DNA of 64,000 bases from Toxorhynchites rutilus septentrionalis (GCF_029784135.1 NC_073746.1:103060515-103124514); one strand, 5' to 3'. Counted from the first letter of the stretch, positions 43,712 to 54,748 are shown. The notes: generated by a model not told the origin, from the sequence alone. Program-made: numbers and translations.

Positions 43712-44778
43712 AAACAACGAAGAGAGATAATGATTTCTGTCTGTCTGTCTGATTCTTATGGACTCGGAAACTACTGAACCGTTTGGCATGAAAATTGGTA
43801 TGTAGGGGTGTTCGGGGCCGGGGAAGGTTTTCATGATAATTTGAGACCCCTTCCCCCTCTCTAAGGGGAGGGCTGCCATACCAATGAAACACAAATTTCT
43901 GCATTACTCGAGAATTAATCAAGCAAACGAAACCAAATTTGGCATGTGGAAGTTTTAGGGTGCAATAAATAATTCTATGGTGGTTCGAAACTCCTCCCCC
44001 TCTCTTAGGGTGGGCTGTTATACAAATGAAAAACAATTTTCTGCATAACTCAAGTATTAATCGAGCAAATGAAACCAAAATAGGTATATGGAGGTTTTAG
44101 GGTGCAATAAATGTTTTCACGGTGGTTAGACACTCAACCCTCCTCTCAAAAGGGAGGGGGGACTGCCATACAAATGAAACATAAATTTCTGCATTACTCG
44201 AGAATTAATCAAGCAAACGAAACCAAATTTGGCATGTGGAGGTTTTAGGGTGCAATAAATGATTCTATGATGGTTCGACATTCCTCCCCTCTTTATAAGG
44301 GGAGGATGCCATACAAATAAAATACAAATTTCTACATTACTCGAGAATAAATCAAGCAAATGAAACCAAATTAGGCATATGGAGGTTTTAGGGTGCAATA
44401 AATGTTTCTATGGTGAATAGATACTACTCCCCCCTCTCTAAGGGGATAAAAGGGGAGGGGTCTGTTTTTATTCTATCGTTTTTTCTGTATCAAACATTCA
44501 TCCCATGTAACGGAGAATCATGTTATTTGCAAGTGGTTGAAAAATCTTGAACGAGAATTTGTCTGAAAATAATATGATATTATAATGATGAGTTTTGGTA
44601 GAAGTACTAGGATTTTTTAAGTAGAGGTAAATTCAACGGGGTCGATTAGGAGATCAATCAATGAACAGTTATGCGATTAGACTCATGAACTTGCGCTTAG
44701 TAAGAAAACGTGAATGTTTGAAGGTATTGATAACAAAAAACTAGTTTTGGGCGGAACGAAGTTCGCCGGGTCAGCTAG
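43712..44778 (+). mobile_element. Non-autonomous Helitron with tandem internal units
   Basis: The 3' terminus is textbook: a hairpin at 44750-44767 (ggcggaac-gaa-gttcgcc), then gggtcagCTAG before T. The interior has about four units of roughly 150 bp (gccatacaaatgaaac, ctgcattactcgagaattaa, ggttttagggtgcaataaat, cctcccc), then the atcttgaacgagaat tail shared with other copies. The 5' TC end is not clear; the sequence begins right after DD37E copy 4. It has no Rep/helicase gene. Confidence 0.82.
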
Positions 44779-45088
44779 TGGTATTATAAATATCTGAGGC
44801 AAACTGTCTGTCTCTTTCGAAACTGATAGCAGCGAACATCGTTTGTGCTGCTTGTTCTACCATCATAAAAGCTTCGTTGACTCTCAAGTTGTGGAGACGA
44901 GCGAATAGTTCACTCACTGCTCCCTCTGGATCTACAATTAAAGAATCGAAGTGACGTAACTAGGGTTGCCATAATAATATCTGTGTTTTTGGTCTCGAAA
45001 AATCTTTTTACCTGAGTTTTCTCTCGATAAATCTGTTTCGAAATCTGTATTAGTTTTTGCGGTCGTTTGTCTGCTATCAGCAACCATA
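44779..45088 (-). other. Spacer with an unrecognised open stretch
   Basis: On the minus strand from about 44950 to 44790 one frame reads SLIVDPEGAVSELFARLHNL, then RVNEAFMMVEQ and FAAISFERD without a stop for about 50 codons. The composition looks protein-like, but I recognise no family. It could be a fragment of a transposon-encoded or host protein. Confidence 0.25.
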
Positions 45089-46043
45089 GGGGAAATGAGG
45101 GCATAGTGGTCACCCTAAGGAATATACCCTTTTCTAGCGCCCACATTCTGATTTAATTCCCGTTTCTCGAAGAATATTATAGTTCAACTCATTGTTCTTC
45201 AAGACAACAAACGGCTTTTACTATAAAAATTCAAAATAATACATTTTCCATCATTAGAAAAAAAGGTGAAAAATCGAACGTTTTTTTTTTTTTGCTTGGA
45301 GGTAAAGTGGTCACCTAGTGGGGGCAAAGTGGTCACCCGCCCATATCAAACTGTGATACTGTGATAGATTTATGCGTTTTTTTCGTCCAAATTTGTTCAA
45401 ATCATATTTGTTATAGTAGGTACATGCATGAAATAAGCCTGGCCTATTCACCTAGAGTCTCAATTTAAATTTTCTCTTGCATACAAAAGCGTAGTAAGAA
45501 ACATATTACGTTCCGCAAAATGAGGTTTGGTTTAGTCGGAGTGGCATATTTATTCAAGGTCAAAGCCACAAAAGGATCTTCTTCAAGAGCAGAATGTGAT
45601 GAGGTATATCAGCTTTAGTAAACAGAACATTGTAAGTTGTTAATCACCTATGACCACTTTGCCCCCAAACATGAAAATAACTTCTATGCTAATTAATCGC
45701 TGAGATTAAACGAAATATCTGTTCACCTCTCCTGGAATATGTGAACAGTCGTCTAAACTGATTATTTGTCCAACGTATCAGATTGAATAAACCAAATTTC
45801 ACGAGAAATTCTTAAGATGCCATGCGCACAGAACTACAGCCGAATGGCTATCGAGAGAGTAATTTCTGTTTTTATTTGTATTTTGACATGCGACAGCACT
45901 ACTGGAGTACAGGGTGACTCAAAAGTCAATAAATTTTTCAAACATAAGGTGACTATCAATACGGCATCTATAGGCAATAGTTAGACTACCAAACAAGCAG
46001 GTGACCACTTTGCCCCCCATGACCAATTCGCCCCCACTACCCC
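45089..46043. mobile_element. MITE with repeated AAAGTGGTCACC motifs
   Basis: TA|ggggaaatgagggcatagtg...gaattcgcccccactacccc|TA-type ends. The outer 40 bp are imperfect inverted repeats. The words aaagtggtcacc / ggtgaccactttgcccc recur at about 45092-45112, 45304-45340, 45650-45667 and 45999-46018, in orientation facing the nearer end. It is 955 bp and non-coding. Confidence 0.7.
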
Positions 46044-47395
46044 TAGCTATATTATAATTTGTGCAACAGTGTATCAGTTCACTATTTTTCTACGAACGAA
46101 TTTTAATGTCTTGTGAACTTATTCTCGAACCGAAACGGTGCTACTATGAATAATAGACAACGGTACTCAATATAAACAAAAGTTGTCATCCATGCTTCAG
46201 GAAAGAGTTAATGAAAACCCCATAAATTGCGGCACTGTGTAGATGTAAAGAGCATTGTTCTGTATGTTCAAATAGAAAGATAAAAGGCGAAAGACGTCAA
46301 TCTAAATATTTTTATAATACATGCGAAAAATATCACACAAAGAAGAATTGTAGCAAATATTTTTTAAACATAAACATAAAAACATTGTTTAGTAAATACT
46401 TATCAGAAGTTTACAAAACATAAAGGAATTTTGTTCATCTTTCATAATCTCGCAAAGTAATTGTTCGGATTTTTGACTAACACTACGCGGTGAAACTGGG
46501 GTTTGAAACGGTTACTGGAACCTTTTATTTGCTCGCCTGTTAGTTTCCGAGATTAACTAGGTTGATGCTACTACTTGGGATTTATATTTTGGACTGATTC
46601 GATCTGGTTCTGACTGTGGTATATATATGCGTCTACCAATAATACAGAGAGCGTGTAGATTATACGAATATAACGAATTAATAGGTCTTTTTGGTTCATC
46701 TGGTGTACCTACTCTGATAACCGAGAATATAGATAACCGAGAATAGAATTCTCTCGTAAAATAGTTTATTTACGAGAGAATTCTATTCTCGCGATACGAT
46801 CGCAATAGGGTTCAATATGAATCTAACTCCTTAACAGTAATGATCGGAGTAAATATATTTGATAGATATTTAATCTACTAGCTCTTAACTAGACAACTAA
46901 CTAATGTGCAATAATGTGTAATGTGTCAATCTTCATTATACTCATCTCATGTTTCCTAAATGATTTCTTAAGTTTTCGTGATTGTTGCACATTCAAAATG
47001 GTATCGGGCCAGGCGGGCCAACCTGAAAAGCCCGGTGGGCCGCAGGTTGAGTATAGCTGCACTAAGGCAATGCTAAATAATGTGTAGCTGACACTTGCTA
47101 CTTGCTAATACTATTGCTGTTTTAATCATGCGTTACTAGAAGTTGATGATGTGGAAGATGTGGAATAATGATGGTAGAGCAAATGTATAAAATCACGGAT
47201 AATCTCGCAAATGTTGTCGACAGAGCTCGGTTGCTGCTAAAAACGCATGTTGCTGCTCGAGACATATATTTTGACGAAAATTTATTTAACTTCCAAGACT
47301 GATGATCGAGTGTATGGAGCATGTCTTCGTTGAATCCCAGCCGATTAACAGAAAAGCGGAAATATTTCCGAAAACTTCAGGTGTGAAATGAAAAT
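46044..47395. other. No supported gene
   Basis: AT-rich spacer. It contains the perfect hairpin at 46738-46791 and a gataaccgagaatatagataaccgagaat direct repeat just before it. No coding signal is seen. Confidence 0.4.
46738..46791. repeat. Perfect 23-bp hairpin
   Basis: The left arm cgagaatagaattctctcgt plus aaa (46738-46760) and its exact inverse (46769-46791) are separated by 8 nt (atagttta). No terminal duplications were seen that would make it a transposon. Confidence 0.9.
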
Positions 47396-47399
47396 TCAC

Positions 47400-47640
47400 C
47401 TTGTTTCATCAGCACCTCTGAATGGATTGCTACGTCTCTTGATTTGAATCCATTGGAATTCAACATTCGGAGATACATTGGATGAGATACGTTTGATGGA
47501 GTAAAACATATGCATTTGGACACTTTTAAGAATTATTTGGATAATATCTGAGCCTAAATGCCGTTCAAAGTCGTGCGTGCTGCTTGTGATGATTTCGAAA
47601 AGCGTTTGCATGTCTTAATCAAATACAAAGATGAAAGATT
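47400..47640 (+). pseudogene. Tc1/mariner-superfamily transposase C-terminus
   Basis: One frame with a few stops reads FISTSEWIATSLDLNPLEFNI, which corresponds to the W.A.SPDLNPLDF block holding the third catalytic residue. Then come KHMHLDTFKNYLDNI and VRAACDDFEKRLHVLI, a typical transposase C-terminal helix. The upstream catalytic Asp blocks are missing. Confidence 0.65.
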
Positions 47641-50244
47641 GAAAACTAATTCCGCTGTAACGCTGCTACTCTATCAAGATAATAAAAAGAAGCATAGAAG
47701 AAATATTTATATGTTTGTATAAACAAAGTGTATCACTTACACGTTGACGCTGTCTTCCTGTGGATTCTTCCTATTTGAAGTTAATATTTTGATACGGGAA
47801 ATATGATTTCGCAACCAGAAAAAAGTGACGGTGACGGTGAAAGAACACTGTATTTGAATGTTTTGGATTCGAACGAACGTTATGGGTAACAACCATAACT
47901 AAAATCCAATCACGAAGTATAGTTCCCTTTTCAATATTCAACGGAATATGTATTTTAAAAAGATAATCGGGTAAAATGCTCCAGAATTGGCCATATCATT
48001 CCGCTAAGTGTTACGACATGCATTCAGAGACTATTATGGCAATTTATCGGAAATTACCTAAAGTTCCATCTTCGCCTAGCAAACCACACTTATCTGTCGT
48101 GTTAAAAGCTCCGGAAAGTACCATGGAGCCATTAAGCACCGGATGAAGCATTAATGCCAAACAATCAGAGCGGGAGGGGAACCAGGCAAAAATCGAAAAG
48201 ATTGATGTCCTTCCCGCACGTGGCGCTTACCTCCAGCGAAAAAAAGGTATTACAGTTCACTGAACTTTTCCCCCATTTTTCTTCGTTTCATTTCTATCGA
48301 ACGAATTATAGCGAAAATCGGACAAATTCGCTCGGTAATAACACGAAAAGGTTCACAACCTGGCGCTACAATAAGGAAGCATATACACTTTGTTGGGAAG
48401 AAGGAAAGTATGCACTCGAACACACCAGCACAAAGATGATACCAGTCGACAATAGTGGAGAGGCGAAATTTTGCACAGTACAGAGTGAAAGTTCCTCGTT
48501 ACACTTCTCAAAACAAACTTTTACATCGCAACAACTAGGCGAGAAGTAGTACTTCACAAGCACTCAACGATCCCACTCTATTAAAAACAAGTTGCGAAAT
48601 TCAGCTTCGGTAATGGGGTGCAGAACTTCTTTCGGGTAAATTCTCACCAGCGCAAGGGTTTGGATAAATCTTATTCCACCACACCTACCACCACCACTTC
48701 CCGCCACCAGCACAGCTGGGGGTATGTGCCGAAAAAGGAGCAAAAGCAGACCAAGGGTAAATAATGTAATACCCGGTCCATAATTCTGGCCATACTCCTT
48801 TATTTGTACTCGTTCACCGTGTCGGGAATACTCTTCGTTTGCGAAGATACCGGTCGTGACGCGATATATGTGGCAGGATTACGACTGCACTGTTGAAAAA
48901 TTTCTTCGAAAAAACAGATGCTCTTTGAAACATTTGCCCAATGGTGTTCATTCTTCAGAATTTGAACTGAAACCTACTCGGTTCAAATGAAATCTGTTGA
49001 TGATGAGAGGATTCCATTCTGGGAAGGAAGGAAAACTGTATACAACGGTGTAAATTTTGTGACAAGATGATAATGCAATGGAAAAGTTAATTGGATTATT
49101 TAAATTATTTCTCAAGAAGCTCGTGCAGACGATCAGGCAAATATTTGTGACTCGTTTTGATAGCATATTCTCAGATACGGAATAGAAAAGTAAAACCAAA
49201 GCCAAACTTTCCAGTTCATAATTAATTAAATGTATATCAATTTCCGCCCACAATTTTCCACTGTGGCACCCTTTCAACCGTATAAAGTTGGTTTGACTGA
49301 CAAACAGCGTTTTCATTCCTAGAGTGAGTATTACTAACTGATAAACACCACTAAAGTAAACCATATCTTCAAGTGTCGGCCCGGCACATGAAGGCTGCAA
49401 TCCAAACAATTCACCAACCCAACCTTTCACTTTTCTCGTCCTGGATGCGATACTCGATTTCCCTCCGACGGGAGGAAAAGAAAATAAACAAATATAAGGG
49501 CGAAAAGGAAAACTGTGGGGCCATGTATAAATAATGGTGTCGTCGTCGTGCTAATATCGAATCCAACTCAAGTGGGGTTTGAGTGGAAATGTGAGGGTGG
49601 ATTGAATTTTAGAACAACGTGAGGTTTGCGCTCGAGTACCACCGCACATACACCAGGTATGAACGGAAGCCGCCCCCGTTCGGGGCCAGGATTGACACGG
49701 AAACTTTATACAATAAGTCTGTCTCCGATGTTTTTTTGTTCGCGTGTGGGAGAAAGAGTTACATGAAGAGTAAAGGAAATAAATCCTTACATTGTCATTG
49801 CTCAAGGTATCATCATATAAGCTTGACTGATTCCGGGAAATAACACAAATTTATCTTTTATCCCGATCGGGTATGATCTGTTCAATTTGTATTTTCCATC
49901 CATGGAGGTGTTGCAGAAACTGAATATAAAATACAACTTTTTATCAGGTGGACTTTCTTTCTCTAGCTTTGCAACGAAAACATAAAAGTGAAAAAAGAGT
50001 GTGCTAACAATTATCGTAAACTTCAACAATTTCATGTTGTGTGAATCATTTGAAGCTTATTACAAAAAATTCTCATTTGTATTTCAAACAAAATATTGCA
50101 GACAGAAAACTTCCTTCAATCTGATACGATTACGATATGATATGTTTAGATAACATTAATTAAGTAAATTGAAAATTAGTCAACAAACAGCTTGAATACA
50201 GAACACGCTAAACTTTGTAATCAATTAATGTTTAATAAGAGCGA
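47641..50244. other. No supported gene
   Basis: Mixed-composition, apparently single-copy sequence. A 131-codon open frame (48154-48549, plus) and a 160-codon open frame (48948-49430, minus) are the longest. Neither shows a domain, signal peptide or repeat, and both are within chance expectation for 2.6 kb on six frames. Confidence 0.4.
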
Positions 50245-50899
50245 ATCGGGGGTCTTCGTTGCCACAATGTTGGCGCGTTCGCTTACTAAGCGATCGACCG
50301 TGAGTTCAAAACTCAGGGCTCATTGGCCATCTTTGTGTTTTTATAGAATAACCACGCAACAATCATCGGTGATGGAGATCGATTCAAGGTCGGAGTCCTG
50401 GCCTCTATCCATCCATACAAGCTCTTCTTTTTTTTGCTCTGCTCTGCAAGAAACAACGAGCTGTTGTGTTATTAATAAAACAACAATGATCATATCAACT
50501 TTTTCTTTTTTCCTGCATTATAGTGACTTTCAACACTTTTGGCAGGCTCGTCACTTTACTTCCATTTTCGGAAGAATGTCGGAAGTGAGAATTGAACTCG
50601 TGACCTTTAGCGTAAGAGGTACGGATTTAAACACTACGCCAGATCGCCTCCAATCTTATCAACCGTCTCCGCTGTCCGGTCTGTCTGAACAATGGAAGCA
50701 CAGAAGGAACACTCTTACGCCTGAATGACAGTAGCCATTTGTACTATACGTAGAATACTCTTACGCCTAAATAGCTATTCTGTAAAGTACAATTTATAGA
50801 TACGAAAAAACATGTAACATGTACACGATTAATATCCGGCTCTGTTTCAGCTGAAATGCTAATAAGCCTAAATGAATGAACAAATGGGATAAAAAAAAA
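50245..50899 (+). mobile_element. SINE B interrupted by SINE C
   Basis: The head acaatgttggcgcgttcgct and gtgagttcaaaactcaggg, the body and the gggataaaaaaaaa tail match 31590-32063. The body is split after catatcaac by the insertion at 50500-50656. Confidence 0.82.
50500..50656 (-). mobile_element. SINE C nested in SINE B
   Basis: Flanked by tatcaac (50493-50499, 50657-50663). On the minus strand it has the tRNA-like head ggaggcgatctggcgtagtg, a B-box-like cacgagttcaattctcac, and an A-rich tail (seen as ttttcttttt on the plus strand). The empty site is visible in the other SINE B copy (catatcaactgtctccgc). Confidence 0.8.
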
Positions 50900-51256
50900 T
50901 TCGAGGGGTTGTATCCGAGACACGACCGCTTAAGACGTAGGACTACGCAATCTTTTTTTTGACGTGGGACTACGTCTAACCGGAATATATGGAGGGTAAA
51001 ATGAAAACCTAAACACAGAACATGCAGGAAAAAATGAAAGATTTCGAATGCTTATAGCTCGAATATTTCGTACTGGATAGGAGAGATGTTTGCATCACTT
51101 GATAGGGAATATTTCTACGCATCTATCGCAACTAACAAAATGTTGTTTTTCATTAGATAAACAATTGAATAATTGTAAAATATTAAGCGTTATCTAAACG
51201 CCCTAACTGCATCGTTTTGATTGGCCCGATTCGCGGTTTCCCTAACACAGCCATCA

Positions 51257-51730
51257 AAACCAAGCAGCCTTGGGGAAATCGGCATTGCAAATACATGAAA
51301 GTAGGGGGACTTTTGTTCTCATCGAAAAATGTTCCCTAACACAGACTTTAAAACCAAGCAGCGAAATCGGCATTGCAAACACACGAAAGAGCCTAGAGGC
51401 GAGTGAACTGAAAAGTTTAAACCCTCTTAAAGCCAAAAAGAAGAAGAAGAACACACGAAAGTAGGGGGAGCTTTTGTTCCCACCGAAATGTGTTCACTAA
51501 TAGAGATTTCTAAACCAAGGTGCCTGGAGAAATCGGTATTTCAAATTCATGCAAGTCGGGGGTATTTTTGTTCCGACTGGAATGTGTTTCCCTAACACAG
51601 ACTTCAAATCCATGAAGCGTAGGGAAATCGGCATTGCGAATTCATACAAATCGGGGGTATTTTTGTTCCGATTGAAATGTGTTTCCCTAACACAGACTTC
51701 AAAACCGAGGTTTCCGAGGTGCAAATAAAT
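51257..51730 (+). repeat. Tandem array, about 95-bp unit, about 5 copies
   Basis: Units start at about 51257, 51350, 51511, 51606 and 51701, with the same consensus as 11869-12469. The second is lengthened by a 60-bp insertion. Overlapping open frames on both strands reflect the periodicity. Confidence 0.88.
51390..51449 (+). mobile_element. 60-bp micro-insertion with 12-bp target duplication
   Basis: agcctagaggcgagtgaact...gccaaaaagaagaagaag is flanked by aacacacgaaag on both sides (51378-51389, 51450-51461). The A/AAG-rich 3' end and long duplication are the marks of target-primed retroposition. The word tagaggcga..gaac also occurs at 12919 and 51837. Confidence 0.8.
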
Positions 51731-51949
51731 GCAAACTGCGAGTACTTTTGTCCTCGCTTGCCTTTGTGCAGAGTGGAATATGTCTGTCCTAACATGATCT
51801 TCTAAACTTAGGAACCTGGGAAAATCGTGCAGACACTAGAAGCGAATGAACTTCCCAGTTTCAAGCAAATTCGAGATTCGAGAAGTATGTACACTTTTGG
51901 GATGTAAACTTCAGAGGGAAATGTAAAATAAAATAATCGTTTGATAATT

Positions 51950-51999
51950 TTTTTTTGTCTTTATTGGAAAGATTTTCAGCCTTAGGCTGGTTCATCAAA
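51950..51999 (-). mobile_element. 50-bp micro-insertion with 12-bp target duplication
   Basis: Flanked by cgtttgataatt (51938-51949, 52000-52011) and absent from the homologous site at 13257-13266. On the minus strand it ends aatctttccaataaagacaa followed by a run of A, so it carries an AATAAA signal and tail: an extremely 5'-truncated retroposed transcript end. Confidence 0.8.
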
Positions 52000-52289
52000 C
52001 GTTTGATAATTCTTCCGTACATATATTTTGTTCTAGTCATCATACCAAACGTAAAAGGTCCGTCATTAAATTTACTTGTAACGAAGAACAATCAATCACA
52101 ATAAATGAATTGACTTTACACGGCATTTGTTCATTTTTTTCACTCACAGAGCAAATATATTGAACTCAATTGAATTTGGAAACTGTTTCATTCAATCAAG
52201 AATTTAATCAATACAAACGAATGATTGCTAAGCTAAGGTAGTTCCACGTCAACCTTGCGGTTATATCATAGATATAACCCACTCATTTT

Positions 52290-52770
52290 TTTTTAGTTGG
52301 TTTATCATTTCGGATATTATTTGCGAATACGCCGAAATTTCATAAATATCCTTTTAGTGAAAAGTTCCTAGGACCCTGAAAAGGTTTAATGGCTTGCGTG
52401 GTTTTTTAGAATCATTTCGAGAAGCAACGATTCTTTCTTGCCTTTGCGAGAACAATACACTAATTGATCATATGTCGCAATTTGTTTCTTTATATCAATG
52501 CACGCATTGCACTGAGTATTTAACGAGAGGCATCTTCCGCGCATCGCTTTTCAACAAGCATCAAACAGGCGTCCAACAGATGCACACAGTTGCAGCAATA
52601 AAAATGAAATATCGCGAGAATGACCGTTTATGAAAAATCGTTTCTCGACTCTCGGTCAAAACCGTCAACAAAGCTAGGAGCTTGTTGCATCAGAACAGAG
52701 CCGATGCACACGAAATATTCGCTATCGTTCACAACTCGAGGGGAAACATAAAACACAAAACGAGCAGAAA
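52290..52770. other. No supported gene
   Basis: A 79-codon open frame (52394-52633, plus) has no recognisable feature. The rest is AT-rich. Confidence 0.4.
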
Positions 52771-52772
52771 TA

Positions 52773-54071
52773 AAGGGTGTGTCACATCAAATTGCATCAC
52801 GGAAAAAACGCTGTAGAAATTCGCCCAGTAGACCGATCCTTTTGAAAATTTTAGACAGTAAAATAAAAACTATTAAACAACTTTTGGCATTTTCTTTTTA
52901 TTCATACTTCGAGCCCAAGCCCGTATGCTCGCACCTTCCTCTTTACCCCGTCCATAAAGTTCTGTACAACGTCAGGTTGTAGTTTTTTTTGAACAGAAAT
53001 CCATTTTCTCTTGAAGTCCGCCTCCGATTTGACAACTTTTGGGTTCTTCCGGAGGGCCAGCTTCATAATCGCCCAATATTTCTCTATTGGGCGAAGCTCC
53101 GGCGCGTTGGGCGGGTGCATTTCCTTTGGCACGAAGGTGACCCCGTTGGCTTCGTACCACTCCAACACGTCCTTTGAATAGTGGCACGAAGCGAGATCCG
53201 GCCAGAAGATGGTCGGGCCCTCGTGCTGCTTCAATAGTGGTAGTAAGCGCTTCTGTAGGCACTCCTTAAGGTAAACCTGCCCGTTTACCGTGCCGGTCAT
53301 CACGAAGGGGGCGCTCCGCTTTCCGCAAGAGCAGATCGCTTGCCACACCATGTACTTTTTGGCAAACATGGATAGTTTCTGCTTGCGAATCTCCTCCGGA
53401 ACGCTGAATTTGTCCTCTGCGGAGAAGAACAACAGGCCCGGCAGCTGACGAAAGTCCGCTTTGACGTAGGTTTCGTCGTCCATTAGCAGGCAATGCGGCT
53501 TCGTCAGCATTTCGGTGTACAGCTTCCGGGATCGCGTCTTCCCCACCATGTTTTGCCTTTCGTCGCGGTTAGGAGCCTTCTGAACCTTGTATGTACGCAG
53601 GCCCTCCCGCTGCTTGGTCCGCTGGACGAATGAACTTGACAAATTCAGCTTATTGGCGACATCCCGGACCGAACTTCTCGAATCACGCCTAAACTGCTTA
53701 ACTACGCGCTTGTGATCTTTTTCACTGACGGAGCATCCATTTTTGCCGTTCTTCACCTTCCGGTCGATGGTTAGGTTCTCGAAGTATCGTTTTAGTACTC
53801 TGCTGACCGTGGATTGGACGATTCCCAGCATCTTACCGATGTCCCGATGTGACAACTCCGGATTCTCGAAATGAGTGTACAGGATTAATTCACGACGCTC
53901 TTTTTCGTTCGACGACATTTTTCCAAATTTACGAAAAATTTACAGTGAAGCATGGCCAACGTGATCTATACACTCTTATCTGATTATAAGCGAAAGCTGA
54001 AGATATAATTCCTAAAAATTAAATTTCTATAGCGTTTTTTTCCGTGATGCAATTTGATGTGACACACCCTT
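52773..54071 (-). mobile_element. DD37E Tc1/mariner element, copy 5, complete
   Basis: 1299 bp between TA flanks (52771-52772, 54072-54073). Both inverted ends are intact apart from an extra T in the inner part on the right (gcgttttttt). It contains an uninterrupted transposase. Confidence 0.95.
52902..53918 (-). CDS. DD37E Tc1/mariner transposase, full length
   Basis: 338 residues, colinear with copy 2. The catalytic residues D148 (MDDETYVKADF), D241 (FWPDLASCHYSKD) and E279 (LRPIEKYW) are all present, as are both helix-turn-helix segments. Differences from copy 2 are few: Tyr for Cys in LILYTHF, Ser for Pro in RRDSRSS, Met in KLSMFAKK, Phe in VQNFMDG and one Lys fewer in VQKK. A nuclear DNA-binding enzyme that excises and reinserts the element at TA. 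With intact ends this copy is a candidate autonomous element. Confidence 0.93.
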   Translation of the reverse strand: MSSNEKERRELILYTHFENPELSHRDIGKMLGIVQSTVSRVLKRYFENLTIDRKVKNGKNGCSVSEKDHKRVVKQFRRDSRSSVRDVANKLNLSSSFVQRTKQREGLRTYKVQKAPNRDERQNMVGKTRSRKLYTEMLTKPHCLLMDDETYVKADFRQLPGLLFFSAEDKFSVPEEIRKQKLSMFAKKYMVWQAICSCGKRSAPFVMTGTVNGQVYLKECLQKRLLPLLKQHEGPTIFWPDLASCHYSKDVLEWYEANGVTFVPKEMHPPNAPELRPIEKYWAIMKLALRKNPKVVKSEADFKRKWISVQKKLQPDVVQNFMDGVKRKVRAYGLGLEV

Positions 54072-54748
54072 TATTCTCTTTTCGCTATCCCCCTTCGTTG
54101 TTTCTATTCTAGTGGCTACATGAGCTGCCCGTCATTGACAGCTCTGTTCGGGAAAGCACACAAATGGACAGAACAAATGTATGGGGGAATGGGAATGCTT
54201 CCAATTTTCATCAATTTAAACCATATACATACTATGGGACTGTAATGTATAGCATATCAAACAAACATTTGAATATTTCCGATTCGATTGGTATGCAAAC
54301 CTTTAAAATCCGTTCGCAGCAAAAATAGTTATTAACGTTAACTTTATTTCATAAAAACGTGACCTGTTTTCTGGTTTGGCACCCTTAATGTAAGACGTAG
54401 TCCTACGTCAAAAAGCGATTTCATTTAAATTCGAAGGTTTTGTATTTTTTAATTTGGCTCAAATTTTGCAGACGCATTCTCTATGACTAAAAAGAACAAT
54501 GTGTATTATCGGTTTTCCATTTTGACTCAAACTTTATTTTTGAAGATGACCTAAACAAAGATTGCTTGAAAATTTCCAAAAAAATATAACTCAGAAACGG
54601 TTAGTCCGATTGATTTACAAAATTTACTGAAAATCACCAACTTTATTTCGTTTTCGGATGTTTTTTATTCAAATAAGAAAATATTTTTTCTGAAAGTATT
54701 TTATTTAAAGTTTTTATGCAATGATAGAGAGTCGCATATTATTACAGA
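54072..54748. other. No supported gene
   Basis: A near-palindromic gacgtagtcctacgtc at 54395-54410 matches the end motif of the H2A/array family and could be a solo end. The rest is AT-rich. Confidence 0.4.

Larger units (their letters stand above)
50959..52252 (+). mobile_element. 95-bp-array element 2, both inverted ends present
   Basis: The left end ttgacgtgggacta and right end tagttccacgtcaa are inverted with one mismatch. Its first 270 bp are homologous to 7848-8115 of the H2A-bearing element, and the rest to 11745-13490. The array contains at least five units. A word gacgtaggactacg also occurs just outside at 50936, so the element may begin there. It encodes no protein. Confidence 0.65.

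Noticed and set aside
43712..44460. A CRISPR-like array in the regularly repeated units
   Set aside because: Units are about 150 bp, diverged, without short identical repeats and unique spacers, in a eukaryotic Helitron.
48948..49430. 160-codon minus-strand frame
   Set aside because: No domain, an odd composition and no supporting context; treated as chance.
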